DNA of 64,000 nucleotides, taken from Gemmataceae bacterium. Its GTDB lineage: Bacteria > Planctomycetota > Planctomycetia > Gemmatales > Gemmataceae. The DNA lies in NCBI GenBank assembly GCA_009692065.1, contig SHZY01000006.1:1-64000 (forward strand). Direction: 5' to 3'. Below are positions 1 to 9,332 of the stretch, one piece after another; the first letter of the stretch is position 1; every line of letters begins with the position of its first letter. Both the position numbers and the translations under genes were made by a program. The notes beneath the pieces were generated by a model. That model did no database searches and was not told the origin of the DNA. It saw only the letters and a program-made list of their open reading frames with translations.

Positions 1-156
1 GACGATATCGCTGGAGGGTGGCTTGGAAGAGTTGCGTGAGTTCTTCTTCGCGGCGGCAAGTTCCGCCTCCACTTGCGCAAACCGAGCTTGGAGTTCCTTA
101 AACTGTTGTTCCAGCCTGGCGCATCCTGCGCACGGTAGCGTCCCTGCGGGGATCAT
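1..156 (-). CDS. IS66-family transposase, N-terminal part (truncated by window edge)
   Basis: Reading leftward from an ATG at 154-156, the frame stays open to the window edge for 52 codons. It begins with a Cys pair (CAGC), then a short coiled-coil-like stretch (LEQQFKELQARFAQVEAEL), then KNSRNSSKPPSSDIV. A coiled coil followed by NSSKPPSSD is characteristic of the N-terminus of IS66 (TnpC-type) transposases, before the zinc-binding and DDE domains. Only the N-terminus is visible, so it is not known whether the element is intact. The frame lies immediately beside a truncated DUF1963 gene, which suggests this element interrupted it. Confidence 0.6.
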   Translation of the reverse strand, partial: MIPAGTLPCAGCARLEQQFKELQARFAQVEAELAAAKKNSRNSSKPPSSDIV

Positions 157-222
157 AACGCGACATGATAAGCAGTGGCCGAAAACCGGGCAAGCCGAAG
201 CCAGCTGCCCGTGAAGGGCTAC
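1..222 (-). mobile_element. Left-edge part of an IS66-type insertion sequence
   Basis: The transposase start at 1-156 and its 5' leader up to about 222 look like one end of an IS66-family element that continues off the left of the window. The inner boundary is inferred. The DUF1963 reading frame coming from the right stops exactly where the sequence changes character, at a TAG at 219-221. No terminal inverted repeat or target duplication can be confirmed because the other end is missing. Confidence 0.5.
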
Positions 223-425
223 CTTGTACCGGACCATCGGGGCCACCTGACGTCCTTTGGCAAGTCGGGGACGCCGCCAATTCTGGATGCGCCGATCGGT
301 AATTCTTCCATAGGAACACGAGTTGCATCAATTAGTACGGACGAGCGCAGCTCTTTGATGATGCTGTCCCTGCGTTCGCCCAACTCGGAGCTATTGATCA
401 GCGCAACGGCCTCTTCGCGGGTCAT
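219..425 (-). pseudogene. DUF1963 (YwqG-like) protein, N-terminal fragment cut by an insertion
   Basis: ATG at 423-425 lies 10 nt after the trpB stop and has a GAGGAG ribosome site. About 68 codons follow. The end of the frame reads IGGVPDLPKDVRWPRW, the typical motif of the DUF1963/YwqG family (S-x-IGG-x-P-x-LP-x-x-x-WP), whose members are usually about 250 residues. Here the frame stops right after this motif at 219-221, where an IS66-type element seems to begin. The rest of the gene, if it survives, lies beyond the window. It was probably co-transcribed with trpB. The function of the family is poorly known. Confidence 0.5.
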
Positions 426-435
426 GGCAAGCTCC

Positions 436-1647
436 TCATTCCTCAATCTCCTCACCCATCAACCGCGCCACCTCGAAGCAATCCTTGTCGCCGCGCCCCG
501 AAAAACACACCACCACCACATCCTCGTGGCTGCGCTTCGCCGCCATCCTGACGGCTTCGACGATAGCGTGCGACGTCTCCAGGGCCGGCAAGATGCCTTC
601 GAGCTTGCTGCACAGGGAGAAGGCTTGCAGGGCGTCGGCATCGCTGACGTGGGTGTAAGTGACGCGCTTGCTGTCCTTCCAGTAGCTGTGTTCGGGGCCG
701 ACGCCGGGGTAATCGAGGCCGGCGGAGACCGAGTGAACGTTGGCGGTTTGGCCGTCCTTGTCTTGCAGGACGTAGCTCATGGACCCGTGCAAGACGCCGG
801 GCTTGCCTTGACTTAACGTGGCGGCGTGATCGCCTTCCTTGTCGCCCTTGCCGCCGGCTTCGACGCCGATCAGCTCGACATCGTGATCGCCGACGAAGGG
901 ATAGAACATTCCCGCGGAGTTACTGCCGCCGCCGACGCAGGCGATGACGACGTCGGGGAGTCGGCCGATCTGCTCGTGGCACTGCTGTTTCGTCTCGTTG
1001 CCGATGACTGACTGGAAATCGCGGACCATCATCGGAAACGGATGCGGGCCGACGACGCTGCCGATGATGTAGTGGGTGTTTTCGACCGAGGCCATCCAGT
1101 CGCGCATCGCTTCGTTGATGGCGTCGCGCAAGGTTCGGCTGCCACTCGTGACCGACACGACCTCTGTTCCCATGGCGCGCATCTTGAAGACGTTGAGCTT
1201 TTGGCGGCGCACGTCCTCCTCGCCCATGTAGACCTGGCACTGGAACCCGAAGAGAGCGGCGGCAGTTGCGGTCGCCACGCCGTGCTGCCCTGCCCCGGTC
1301 TCGGCGATGATCCTCGGCTTGCCCATGCGTTTGCACAGAAGGGCTTGGCCGAGGCAGTTGTTGATCTTGTGTGCGCCAGTGTGATTGAGGTCCTCACGCT
1401 TGAGAAAGATACGGGCGCCACCGGCATATTTCGTCAGTCGCTCAGCAAAGTACAGTTGGGACGGCCGACCAACGTAGTGCCGCAGGTAGTAATCGAGGCG
1501 CTTCTGAAACTCCGGATCGGCACGGGCGGCGTCATAGTGCTCGGACAGTTGCCGCAACGCGTGCATCAGAGTTTCGGGAACGTAGCGTCCGCCGTAGGGG
1601 CCGAATCGGCCATGTTGATCGGGGACGGGTTGGATCGTGTTTGACAT
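436..1647 (-). CDS. trpB: Tryptophan synthase beta chain
   Basis: 403 residues, full length for TrpB, which condenses indole with serine to give tryptophan using PLP. The PLP lysine is K94 in [11 protein letters not shown]. The phosphate-binding loop GGGSNS and the C-terminal GRGDKD motif are present. The chosen ATG at 1645-1647 gives the normal N-terminus ([16 protein letters not shown] about 12 residues in). The upstream in-frame extension overlaps mutM and was rejected. No trpA or trpC lies beside it. It is divergent from mutM, with only 43 nt between the starts, so the two promoters must share this gap. A DUF1963 fragment follows 10 nt downstream. Confidence 0.97.
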   Translation of the reverse strand: MSNTIQPVPDQHGRFGPYGGRYVPETLMHALRQLSEHYDAARADPEFQKRLDYYLRHYVGRPSQLYFAERLTKYAGGARIFLKREDLNHTGAHKINNCLGQALLCKRMGKPRIIAETGAGQHGVATATAAALFGFQCQVYMGEEDVRRQKLNVFKMRAMGTEVVSVTSGSRTLRDAINEAMRDWMASVENTHYIIGSVVGPHPFPMMVRDFQSVIGNETKQQCHEQIGRLPDVVIACVGGGSNSAGMFYPFVGDHDVELIGVEAGGKGDKEGDHAATLSQGKPGVLHGSMSYVLQDKDGQTANVHSVSAGLDYPGVGPEHSYWKDSKRVTYTHVSDADALQAFSLCSKLEGILPALETSHAIVEAVRMAAKRSHEDVVVVCFSGRGDKDCFEVARLMGEEIEE

Positions 1648-1690
1648 ATGATATTCATTGTAACAACGTCCCGAACGGGGAGGAGCCATC

Positions 1691-2515
1691 GTGCCGGAAT
1701 TGCCGGAGGTCGAAACGGTGGTGCGCGATTTGCGCCCGCTGCTGGTCGGCCGATCGTTCATCGAGATCACGGTCAGCAAGAAAGCGCTGCGCCGTAAGTG
1801 GTCGCGCTCCTGGGAAGTGCATCTGCTAGGCCAGCGCACCCGCGCGATCCATCGCCGCGGCAAATGGATTCTGATCGACCTGGGCGAGCCGTGGCTGCTC
1901 GTCCACCTCGGCATGACCGGACAGTTTACCGTGGTCTCGGCCAAGGTGCCGCGCGAAACGCACACTCATGTCGTTTTCTCGCTCGATGACGCCAACGAGC
2001 TGCGCTTCCGCGACGTGCGCCGCTTCGGCAGCGTGACCTATTATCCGTCGCGCGTAAAACTCGACGCGCACTTCCTGCAAAAGGGCCTCGGTCCGGAGCC
2101 GTTCGACCTTGATCCGGATTGCTGGGGCGAATCCTTGCGGAACACACGGCGCAGCCTCAAGGCTATCCTGCTCGATCAGACTGTTGTTGCCGGCGTCGGC
2201 AATATTTACGCCGACGAATCGCTCTTCGAGGCGCGCCTGCATCCGACCCTCGTCGGCCAAACGCTCAACCCGAAACAGGCCGAGCAACTGCGGCTCGCGA
2301 TCGTCAGCGTTCTCACGCGCGCGATTGAAAAGCGCGGTTCCAGCATCCGCGATTACGTCGGCGGCTCGGGATTGAGGGGGCAAATGCAGGACGAATTTCG
2401 CGTCTATGGCCGAACGGGCGAGCCGTGTGTGCGCTGTCGCACGGAGATCGAGAGGATCGCGCTCGCCGGGCGCTCGACGCATTTTTGTCCGAAGTGCCAG
2501 CGGAAACGGGTGTAG
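1691..2515 (+). CDS. mutM: Formamidopyrimidine-DNA glycosylase (Fpg/MutM)
   Basis: 274 residues. It removes oxidised purines such as 8-oxoguanine and nicks the abasic site in base excision repair. The GTG start at 1691 follows a GGGGAGGAGCC ribosome site and gives [11 protein letters not shown], in which Pro2 is the Schiff-base nucleophile and Glu3 the catalytic acid. The conserved lysine lies near residue 58 (RGKWIL) and the HLGMTGQF motif at about 72-79. The C-terminal zinc finger is complete with C246, C249, C266 and C269. All key residues are present, so it should be active. A family B palindrome separates it from the downstream sensor kinase. Confidence 0.97.
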   Translation: MPELPEVETVVRDLRPLLVGRSFIEITVSKKALRRKWSRSWEVHLLGQRTRAIHRRGKWILIDLGEPWLLVHLGMTGQFTVVSAKVPRETHTHVVFSLDDANELRFRDVRRFGSVTYYPSRVKLDAHFLQKGLGPEPFDLDPDCWGESLRNTRRSLKAILLDQTVVAGVGNIYADESLFEARLHPTLVGQTLNPKQAEQLRLAIVSVLTRAIEKRGSSIRDYVGGSGLRGQMQDEFRVYGRTGEPCVRCRTEIERIALAGRSTHFCPKCQRKRV

Positions 2516-2544
2516 GCAGCGCGCTCTGGTTTCGGGTACAATTC

Positions 2545-2606
2545 GTGGGACAGGACTCCGATCCTGTCCTTCAGCTGAAGAGGACAGGATTGGAATCCTG
2601 TCCAAC
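2545..2606. repeat. Palindromic repeat, family B
   Basis: Imperfect inverted repeat whose arms read gtgggacaggactccgatcc and the reverse of its relative ending cctgtccaac. It lies between mutM and the kinase gene. The same family recurs at 28425-28480, where it sits inside smc. Confidence 0.85.
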
Positions 2607-2623
2607 GGTCAACAGGGAAATCG

Positions 2624-4297
2624 ATGTCGTACCGCGCCTTCAAACGATTGCTGGGCGAGACCAGCCTCGAACGCAAGTGCCGATTCTTGTTCGGCGGCGG
2701 CGTCGGGGTCCTCATCATGCTTAGCTTTTGGCTCTACGCTTACCAGACCGAGCATGTGGCGTATGACCAGGCGGTCATGACGTGCCGGCTGCTGGTCGCC
2801 CCGACGTTCGATCGGCACCATATGCCACTGGTCATGCAACATCTGCAACAACTCCCCGATGCGAAGCAGCCAGGCAGCCTCGACCACGTCATCCTCAAGG
2901 AGCCCGGCAAGGAATACCAGTATCACTTCCTCAGTGCGCAGTTCGACGACAGCTTTGAACAGAATCTTTACAAGGAATTCGATCGCCCCGATGCCAAGCT
3001 CGAGGATTGGCGCCGGCGCGACAGCGACCAGGTGCTGCTCTACTACGCGCCGATCCGTGCCGGCGCCGGTTGCATGAACTGTCACCAGGCCCTCGCGAAA
3101 AAGAAGGGCCGGGACGCGCTGGCGGAGAACGACTTGCTCGCCATGGTCCGCATCCGCATGCCGACCAGGTCGATCGAAGAAGGCGTACACTGGAACCGCG
3201 CAATTCTGGTGACGACGGCGATCGGCACCGCCATCCTCATCATGGTCGGCAGCTGGATCATCGTGCGTTATATCATCGTCAAGCCGGTGACGCACTTGAA
3301 AGAGGTCTCCGACGCCATCGCCGCCGGCGAACTGAACGTGCGTAGCGAGATCCAGACCGGCGACGAGTTCGAGGACCTGAGCCATGCCTTCAACCGCATG
3401 TTGCGCCACCTCGTCGCCATGCAAGATCAATGGCGTAAGGTCAACGCCGACCTCGATCGCAAGGTCGATGAACTCGCCCAGACCAACCTCGCTCTCTTCG
3501 AGTCGAACAAGCTCAAGGGCGAGTTTCTCACCACCATGAGCCATGAGCTGCGCACGCCGCTCAACAGCATCCTCGGCTTCAGCGACGTGCTCCTCTCCGG
3601 CGATGTCTTGACCGAGAAGCAGCGGCGCTGGGTCGTAAACATTCAAATGAGCGGGCAGAAGCTGCTCAATCTCATCAACGACATCCTCGATCTGGCCAAG
3701 ATGGAGGCGGGCAAGATGCAAGTGAGGCTCGAAGCGTTCAACCTGCACGATGTCTGCGATGGCGTCTTGAACATGTTCCGCCCGGTTGCCGAGAAGAAGA
3801 ACATCGACTTGCGCAGCCAGATGGAGCCCGACATCCCGACGCTGCGGCAAGACATGACGAAGCTGCAGCAGATCCTGCAGAATCTCTTGTCGAACGCGAT
3901 CAAGTTCACGCCTGAAGGTGGCCGCGTGGCGCTCAAGGCGGAGGCGGACACGAAGTATGTGACGATCTCCGTGTTGGACACGGGCGTCGGGGTCGCCGCG
4001 GAGGAGCAGGACCTGGTGTTCCAGAAGTTCCGCCAGTCAGGCAACCCGCTGACGCGCGAACATGCCGGCACCGGCCTGGGTCTGTCCATCGTGCGTGAGC
4101 TCTGCAAGCTGCTCGGCGGCGAGGTGACGCTGCAAAGCGAGCTGGGCCGTGGGAGCACGTTCACCGTGCGCTTGCCTTTGCAATTGAACGAGGAGCCGCG
4201 GCTGGAGTTCGATCTCGCAGCTGAGCAGGTGGACCTGGCGCGAGCCCAGCGCGTCGATGCGCGCGTTTATGCGAATGCGCCGCCGCCGACCGTGTAA
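2624..4297 (+). CDS. Membrane sensor histidine kinase with a heme-c type DUF3365 sensor
   Basis: 557 residues. One membrane helix at about 21-43 and a second at about 193-217 enclose a periplasmic domain of the DUF3365/Tll0287 type with a C150-M-N-C153-H154 heme-c attachment motif. A HAMP linker follows (about 216-265), then a HisKA domain with H307 in MSHELRTPLNS, and a HATPase domain with the G1 box DTGVGV and a G2 box GTGLGLS. This suggests covalent heme sensing of redox state or a diatomic gas, transmitted to a cytoplasmic kinase; the ligand is inference. No response regulator is adjacent, so its partner is encoded elsewhere. Confidence 0.9.
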   Translation: MSYRAFKRLLGETSLERKCRFLFGGGVGVLIMLSFWLYAYQTEHVAYDQAVMTCRLLVAPTFDRHHMPLVMQHLQQLPDAKQPGSLDHVILKEPGKEYQYHFLSAQFDDSFEQNLYKEFDRPDAKLEDWRRRDSDQVLLYYAPIRAGAGCMNCHQALAKKKGRDALAENDLLAMVRIRMPTRSIEEGVHWNRAILVTTAIGTAILIMVGSWIIVRYIIVKPVTHLKEVSDAIAAGELNVRSEIQTGDEFEDLSHAFNRMLRHLVAMQDQWRKVNADLDRKVDELAQTNLALFESNKLKGEFLTTMSHELRTPLNSILGFSDVLLSGDVLTEKQRRWVVNIQMSGQKLLNLINDILDLAKMEAGKMQVRLEAFNLHDVCDGVLNMFRPVAEKKNIDLRSQMEPDIPTLRQDMTKLQQILQNLLSNAIKFTPEGGRVALKAEADTKYVTISVLDTGVGVAAEEQDLVFQKFRQSGNPLTREHAGTGLGLSIVRELCKLLGGEVTLQSELGRGSTFTVRLPLQLNEEPRLEFDLAAEQVDLARAQRVDARVYANAPPPTV

Positions 4298-4312
4298 TGC
4301 CCCGAATTCGTC

Positions 4313-4362
4313 GCTTGCGGCTTAGCGTTCGCGAGACGCCACGCGAACGCTAAGCCGCAAGC
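4313..4362. repeat. Palindromic repeat, family A, copy 1
   Basis: Perfect 21-bp arms (gcttgcggcttagcgttcgcg) around an 8-nt loop, 16 nt after the kinase stop codon. It has no T-tract, so it is not a classic intrinsic terminator. Confidence 0.92.
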
Positions 4363-4389
4363 GGCAAACTGCGAAACGGGGATATTGCA

Positions 4390-6468
4390 ATGTCCACGGT
4401 CTCATCAAAATCACTCGACGAATCCGTCCAGTTCCTCAAGGGCGTCGGCCTCGCGCGCGCCGACCTGCTCGCCAAGCTGGAAATCCGCACCGTCGGCGAT
4501 CTGATCTTTCACTTCCCGCGCTCTTACGACGATCTCACCAACGTGCAATCGATCGATAGAATCGAGGCCGGCGTTCTCCAGACCGTGCAGGGCGAAGTCG
4601 TCGAGATCGAAGGCAAGGAGCTGCCCGACGGCCGGCGCATCACGCAGGTTGTCATCGCCGACAGCAAGGGCAAGTGCGTCGCGGGCATCTGGTTCAACTC
4701 GCTCATGATCGTTGGCAAGGTGCACTATGGCCAAAAAGTCGCCTTCAGCGGCAAGCCGAAGTGGTATCGCGACTACTGGCAGATGACCCATCCGCGCGTT
4801 CAAGTCCTCGAGGGCGACGAGGCCAAACTCGAAGTGGTTCCCGTGTACCCGTTGACCGAGGGGCTGCGCCCGGAGCACCTGCGGGCTGCCATTCGTTCCG
4901 CACTTGAGAAGGCCGCCCAGGACGTTTCGGAAAACCTTCCGACGCCCACGCGCGTCAAACGCGAGTATCCGCCGGTTGCCGAGGCCCTTTGGCAAGTCCA
5001 CTTCCCCGAGGTGTTGCCGCAGGGCGTCCACGCCCGGCGCCGGTTCATCTACGAGGAGTTCCTGATCCTGCAAGTCGCACTCGCGGCGCGCCGCCGCAGC
5101 GTGCGCGATCGCCAGCTGGCGCCGAAGCTGGTGACGTCGCCGGCGATCGATCAGCACATCCGCCGGTTGTATCCGTTTGCGCTGACCGCCGACCAGGACC
5201 GGGCGGTTGCCTCGATCGTCAAGGACCTGGCGAGCGACCGCCCGATGCAGCGCTTGCTGCAAGCCGACGTGGGCGCCGGCAAGACCGCGGTCGCCGTCTA
5301 TGCCCTGCTCGTCGCCGTCGCCAACAAGCATCAGGCGATTCTGATGGCGCCGACGGAAGTGCTCGCCCAGCAACATTGGCAGACTTTCGAACAATATCTG
5401 GCCAAGAGCCGCGTGCGCCGGGCCTTGCTGACGGGGAGTTTGTCGCCCAAAGAGAGGGAGCGGACGCTCAACGGAATCAAATCCGGCGACATCGATCTCG
5501 TCATTGGCACCCAGGCGTTGATTCAGGACGACGTCGAGTTCGCCAAGCTCGGCCTGGTGGTGATCGATGAGCAGCACAGGTTCGGCGTCAACCAGCGGGC
5601 CCGTGTCAAGAAGCTGGGCGTCGATCCGCACTATCTCGTGATGACCGCGACGCCGATCCCGCGCACCATTGCCCTCAGCGTCTTCGGCGATCTCGACACG
5701 TCCACCATCAAGCAACTCCCGCCGGGCCGACAGCGCGTGCTGACGCGCTGGCACGCCGAGACGCAGCGCGAGCGCGTTTATCAACGCTTTCAGGACGAGA
5801 TGAAGAAGGGCCGGCAGGCGTTCATCGTCTGCCCGCTTGTCGAGGAATCCGAAACGCTCGATCTCACCGCCGCCACCGAGCAATGCGAGATCTTGAGCAC
5901 CGGCCCGTTCAAGGACTTTCGCGTCGGCTTGTTGCATGGCCGACTGTCGGACGATGAAAAACAGCGCGTCATGAACGAGTTCCGCGACCGCCAGCTCGAT
6001 CTTCTCGTCACGACGGTCGTCATCGAAGTCGGCGTCGATGTTCCCAACGCGACGCTGATGATCGTCGAGCACGCCGACCGCTTCGGCCTGTCGCAACTCC
6101 ACCAGCTGCGCGGCCGAGTCACGCGCGGCAGCGTCGCCGGCGAGTGCTATCTCTTCGCCGGCATCGCGACCGAGGAGGCACGCCAGCGCCTGCGCGCGAT
6201 TTGCCGCACCAGTGACGGCTTCGCCCTTGCCGAGGAGGACGCGCGCCTGCGCGGCCTCGGCGAGTTCTTCGGCACCCGCCAGCACGGCCTGGGCGACCTG
6301 CGCTTCGGCGATTTGCTACACGATTTCGACCTGCTGGAAATGGCCCGGCACGACGCAATCGAAATCGTCGGTGCTGACGCAGGCTTGAAGCAGCCGGAGC
6401 ACGCGGCCTTGCGCCACGCGGTGCTGGCCCGCTATGGGACGACGCTGGACCTGGCGGCGATTGGGTGA
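4390..6468 (+). CDS. recG: ATP-dependent DNA helicase RecG
   Basis: 692 residues, normal for RecG, the branch-migrating helicase that remodels stalled forks and Holliday junctions. The N-terminal wedge with an OB fold covers about 1-200 (VQGEVVEIEG, VAFSGKPKWY). The helicase core follows: Walker A DVGAGKT near 295, motif II DEQH near 391, TATPIPRT near 417, then the second RecA lobe with LLHGRLSDDEK, VVIEVGVDVPNAT and QLRGRVTRG. All helicase motifs are present. The ATG at 4390 has only a weak upstream GGGG. It stands alone, and a dispersed 36-bp repeat begins about 10 nt after its stop. Confidence 0.97.
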   Translation: MSTVSSKSLDESVQFLKGVGLARADLLAKLEIRTVGDLIFHFPRSYDDLTNVQSIDRIEAGVLQTVQGEVVEIEGKELPDGRRITQVVIADSKGKCVAGIWFNSLMIVGKVHYGQKVAFSGKPKWYRDYWQMTHPRVQVLEGDEAKLEVVPVYPLTEGLRPEHLRAAIRSALEKAAQDVSENLPTPTRVKREYPPVAEALWQVHFPEVLPQGVHARRRFIYEEFLILQVALAARRRSVRDRQLAPKLVTSPAIDQHIRRLYPFALTADQDRAVASIVKDLASDRPMQRLLQADVGAGKTAVAVYALLVAVANKHQAILMAPTEVLAQQHWQTFEQYLAKSRVRRALLTGSLSPKERERTLNGIKSGDIDLVIGTQALIQDDVEFAKLGLVVIDEQHRFGVNQRARVKKLGVDPHYLVMTATPIPRTIALSVFGDLDTSTIKQLPPGRQRVLTRWHAETQRERVYQRFQDEMKKGRQAFIVCPLVEESETLDLTAATEQCEILSTGPFKDFRVGLLHGRLSDDEKQRVMNEFRDRQLDLLVTTVVIEVGVDVPNATLMIVEHADRFGLSQLHQLRGRVTRGSVAGECYLFAGIATEEARQRLRAICRTSDGFALAEEDARLRGLGEFFGTRQHGLGDLRFGDLLHDFDLLEMARHDAIEIVGADAGLKQPEHAALRHAVLARYGTTLDLAAIG

Positions 6469-6478
6469 GTCTCTGAAA

Positions 6479-6514
6479 ATGACTTGCTTTGCGCTTGCGA
6501 GTTTCACACACACA
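6479..6514. repeat. Dispersed 36-bp repeat, copy 1
   Basis: Begins atgacttgctttgcgcttgc and continues into cgagtttcacacacacac. A nearly identical inverted copy lies at 22324-22358. The rest of the 6469-6729 gap shows no coding sequence. Confidence 0.75.
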
Positions 6515-6729
6515 CGCTGACACACCCACCCCGCGCAACGAAAAACCATGCGATAGGCGTAACACTACACAGAGTAATCAGTTAATTCGTTGCGTGTCGA
6601 ATGGCGCTGAGACAGACCCACTCTGGGGTAATCACCGAGCGATAGACCTTTCCCAGCTTGCCGTTGCCCATCTTCCCAACCCAACCGATTCGTTCCCGAT
6701 GATTGGCGAAACTCGCCGATATTGGGAAC

Positions 6730-8004
6730 ATGCTGCGCATTCGTTGGCTATGGCTGCTGCTCTTTCTCGTCCCGGCATGCGCGCCGAAAGCGCCGCCGGC
6801 GGTTTCGGTTGAGCAGGCGGCTACCGAGGCGCTCGAAGCGCCGGCACTCGAACGCAAAGCACACCTTGCCAACCTTGGCGTCTTGCACTGGCATCAAGAC
6901 GGACGGCGCGGCGACGGCGTCAAGATTGCCGTCCTTGACAGCGGGTTTCGCGATTACCGCAAGTTCCTCGGCAAAGGGCTGCCCAAGAGCGTCAAGACGC
7001 GCTCCTTCCGCGCGGATCGCAATCTCGAAGCGCGCGACAGCCAGCACGGCATCCTCTGCGCCGAGGTGCTGCACGCGCTGGCGCCGGACGCGGAGATCCT
7101 GCTCGTCAACTGGGAGCCCGACAGCCCGCAGGCGTTTCTCGATGCGGTTCGTTGGGCCACGGAGCAAGGCGCCAAGGTCCTGTCGTGCTCGCTCATCATG
7201 CCGAGCTGGTCGGACGGCGAAGGCGGCGGCGAGGTGCATCGCGGGCTCGCCCCGTTGCTCAAGGATGCGCTGTTCTTCGCCAGTGCAGGCAACACCGCCC
7301 AGCGGCACTGGTGCGGCCTTTACGCGCCCGACGACTCCGGTTGGCATCGCTGGCGTGATGAGGAGGCGAACAACACGCTCACGCCGTGGGGCAAGGAACG
7401 CGTCGCCGTCGAGTTCTACGGGCCGACGCATAGCGTTTTTGAGTTGTCGATTCACGAGCGTGCCAGCGGCGAGGTGATCGGGCGCTCGATTTTGCAAGTG
7501 GATGCGACAAAACAGGTGGGCCGTGCCGTCGTCCGTTTCGAGCCAGATCCCGGCGCGACGTACCAGGTGAACGTCCGCTGCGTCGATGCACCGGTCACGA
7601 AGATGGAAGCGTTTCATCTGGTGGTGCTGGGAGGTTCGTTGGAGCACACGACGAGCCGGGGGAGCATTCCGTTTCCGGGCGACGGGGCGGATGTGCAGGC
7701 GGTCGGCGCCGTGGATGCGGAGGGGCGGCGGATCTACTACAGCTCATGCGGGCCGAACTCACGCTTGCCGAAACCCGACTTCGTGGCGACGGTGCCGTTC
7801 CCGAGCCTGTGCCGGGAGAGGCCGTTCACGGGTACGTCGGCGGCGGCACCGCAGGCAGCGGGGCTGGCGGCGCTTCACTGGTCGAATCGGCCGACCTGGA
7901 CGCCGTATCAAGTCACGCGTGCGCTGCGCGAAGCGGCGCTCGATCTGGGGCCGCGGGGGCACGATCATGAGATGGGGTATGGGCTGATTGGGTTGCCGCG
8001 TTGA
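6730..8004 (+). CDS. Subtilisin-like (S8) serine peptidase, probable lipoprotein
   Basis: 424 residues from the ATG at 6730; the upstream in-frame ATG at 6703 would bury the signal peptide. The N-terminus MLRIRWLWLLLFLVPAC is a lipoprotein signal with Cys17 in the lipobox, so it should be anchored in a membrane. The S8 catalytic triad is complete and in order: D70 in VLDSG, H106 in SQHGILC and S370 in GTSAAAPQAAG, with the oxyanion Asn188 in ASAGN. An insertion of about 100 residues lies between Asn188 and the Ser motif (about 200-310) and resembles a beta-rich domain. The substrate is unknown. It is convergent with an M48 peptidase. Confidence 0.88.
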   Translation: MLRIRWLWLLLFLVPACAPKAPPAVSVEQAATEALEAPALERKAHLANLGVLHWHQDGRRGDGVKIAVLDSGFRDYRKFLGKGLPKSVKTRSFRADRNLEARDSQHGILCAEVLHALAPDAEILLVNWEPDSPQAFLDAVRWATEQGAKVLSCSLIMPSWSDGEGGGEVHRGLAPLLKDALFFASAGNTAQRHWCGLYAPDDSGWHRWRDEEANNTLTPWGKERVAVEFYGPTHSVFELSIHERASGEVIGRSILQVDATKQVGRAVVRFEPDPGATYQVNVRCVDAPVTKMEAFHLVVLGGSLEHTTSRGSIPFPGDGADVQAVGAVDAEGRRIYYSSCGPNSRLPKPDFVATVPFPSLCRERPFTGTSAAAPQAAGLAALHWSNRPTWTPYQVTRALREAALDLGPRGHDHEMGYGLIGLPR

Positions 8005-8011
8005 GCCTATG

Positions 8012-8065
8012 CCGCTTGCCGTTTAGCGTTCGCGTGGCGCCGTGCGAACGCTAAACGGCAAGCGG
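8012..8065. repeat. Palindromic repeat, family A, copy 2
   Basis: Arms of 22 bp (ccgcttgccgtttagcgttc plus gc) fold perfectly. The element fills the whole gap between two convergent genes, 8 nt from one stop and directly against the other, and could act as a two-way 3'-end hairpin. Confidence 0.92.
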
Positions 8066-9295
8066 TCACGGTTTCCATTCGCGCGCCATGCGGATGCGTT
8101 CCACCGTCGGCGGGTGGCTTGAAAAGAGCCACACATTCCACGGCGCGGGCGCCACGTTCGATTTGTTGACCTTCGCCAGTTTCAATTCGGCGGCGATGAA
8201 TGCTTCCGTCTGCCCCGCCAGTTCCAGTGAGGCAGTGTCCGCCTGACGCTCGAAATATCGCGTGACGGCATTGGTGACGGGCATCGTAATCCAGCTGCCG
8301 AGAAAGATCAAAAGCATGACGAGCGGCAACCCCGCGGGATCGGCAATGCTGTGCAGATGCCACGGCGCTCGGCCGATCGCGGCGAGCAAACAGCGATCCA
8401 GCACAAAGCAGCCAAGCAGGGCCGCGAGCGTGCCAAGCAGGATGCCCTTGTTGATGTGGTCCAGTTGCCAGTGCCCCAGCTCGTGCCCCAGGATCGATTC
8501 GATCTCGGCATCGGTGTGGTTCTTGAGCAGCGTATCGTAAAGGACGATCCGACGCGTCGGACCGAAGCCGGTGAAGTAGGCGTTGGTGTGGTTGCTTTGC
8601 CGGGAGGCGTTCATGACGAGGATTTCCTGCACCGGCACCTTGGCCTTGTCAATGAGGTCCTGCACGCGTGGCTGTTGATGGCGCCATTGAGTTTCTTCCA
8701 GCGGCGTAAACGTATTGAACAGGGGGTTGATCCAGATCGGCGCAAGGAATGCATAAGCGATGCCAAGCGCGCTCAAGCCGAGCGGCGCGATCAGCCACCA
8801 GACGCGCGGCAATAGGATCAGCAGCGCGTAGAAGCCCACGACGACGATGACTTCCCCGATGAGATTGATGCCGTAGGCCAGATAACGCTCGCGAAACCAA
8901 TCGGCGAGATCGAGGTTGGACATGCCCCAGGCGCGCGCATGGTACCAGCGCGCGACGCCAAGCGGTACGAACAAGACCTCATGCAGTGCCAGATAAACCA
9001 AGCCGATGGCAAGAACCGCATAGATTCGGCCTAGGTGAGGCCACGCCAGAAACCGATCCGCCCAGCGGCGCGACCAGCCAGTCAACGCCAAAAAGCAAAG
9101 CAATCCCAGTTCCAGCAGCGTCGCGCCCCAAAAGAAAAAGCGGCGTTCAAAGGTGAGTTGCAGCCCGTTGGCGATGTCGCTGGAATCAAAGCCGGCGGCG
9201 TGCGCTTCCTGGATCGCGCCAGGGAAGGGAACGAAGGTGGTGAGCACGAAGAGCAGAAAGAAGCAACTCGCGATCAGCAGCACGGCGGTTTTCAT
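8066..9295 (-). CDS. M48-family (Ste24-like) membrane zinc metallopeptidase
   Basis: 409 residues. The family comprises integral membrane zinc peptidases such as Ste24 CAAX protease and HtpX. The zinc motif H271-E272-L-G-H275 is present, with a downstream candidate Glu ligand in the region RYFERQADTASLEL. Hydrophobic segments lie at about 5-25, 55-72, 90-112, 145-185 and 290-330, matching the multi-helix Ste24 topology. ILVMNASRQSNHTNAYFTG is the conserved strand before the active site. Its likely role is membrane protein quality control; CAAX processing is not expected in bacteria. Confidence 0.9.
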   Translation of the reverse strand: MKTAVLLIASCFFLLFVLTTFVPFPGAIQEAHAAGFDSSDIANGLQLTFERRFFFWGATLLELGLLCFLALTGWSRRWADRFLAWPHLGRIYAVLAIGLVYLALHEVLFVPLGVARWYHARAWGMSNLDLADWFRERYLAYGINLIGEVIVVVGFYALLILLPRVWWLIAPLGLSALGIAYAFLAPIWINPLFNTFTPLEETQWRHQQPRVQDLIDKAKVPVQEILVMNASRQSNHTNAYFTGFGPTRRIVLYDTLLKNHTDAEIESILGHELGHWQLDHINKGILLGTLAALLGCFVLDRCLLAAIGRAPWHLHSIADPAGLPLVMLLIFLGSWITMPVTNAVTRYFERQADTASLELAGQTEAFIAAELKLAKVNKSNVAPAPWNVWLFSSHPPTVERIRMAREWKP

Positions 9296-9332
9296 GGGAT
9301 TTCTCTATGGCCGCGACACCCAAGGACGGCAA

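Noticed and set aside
4411-6285. Open frame of 624 codons on the minus strand
   Set aside because: It lies fully antisense to recG, shows no domain and follows from the codon bias of the real gene.
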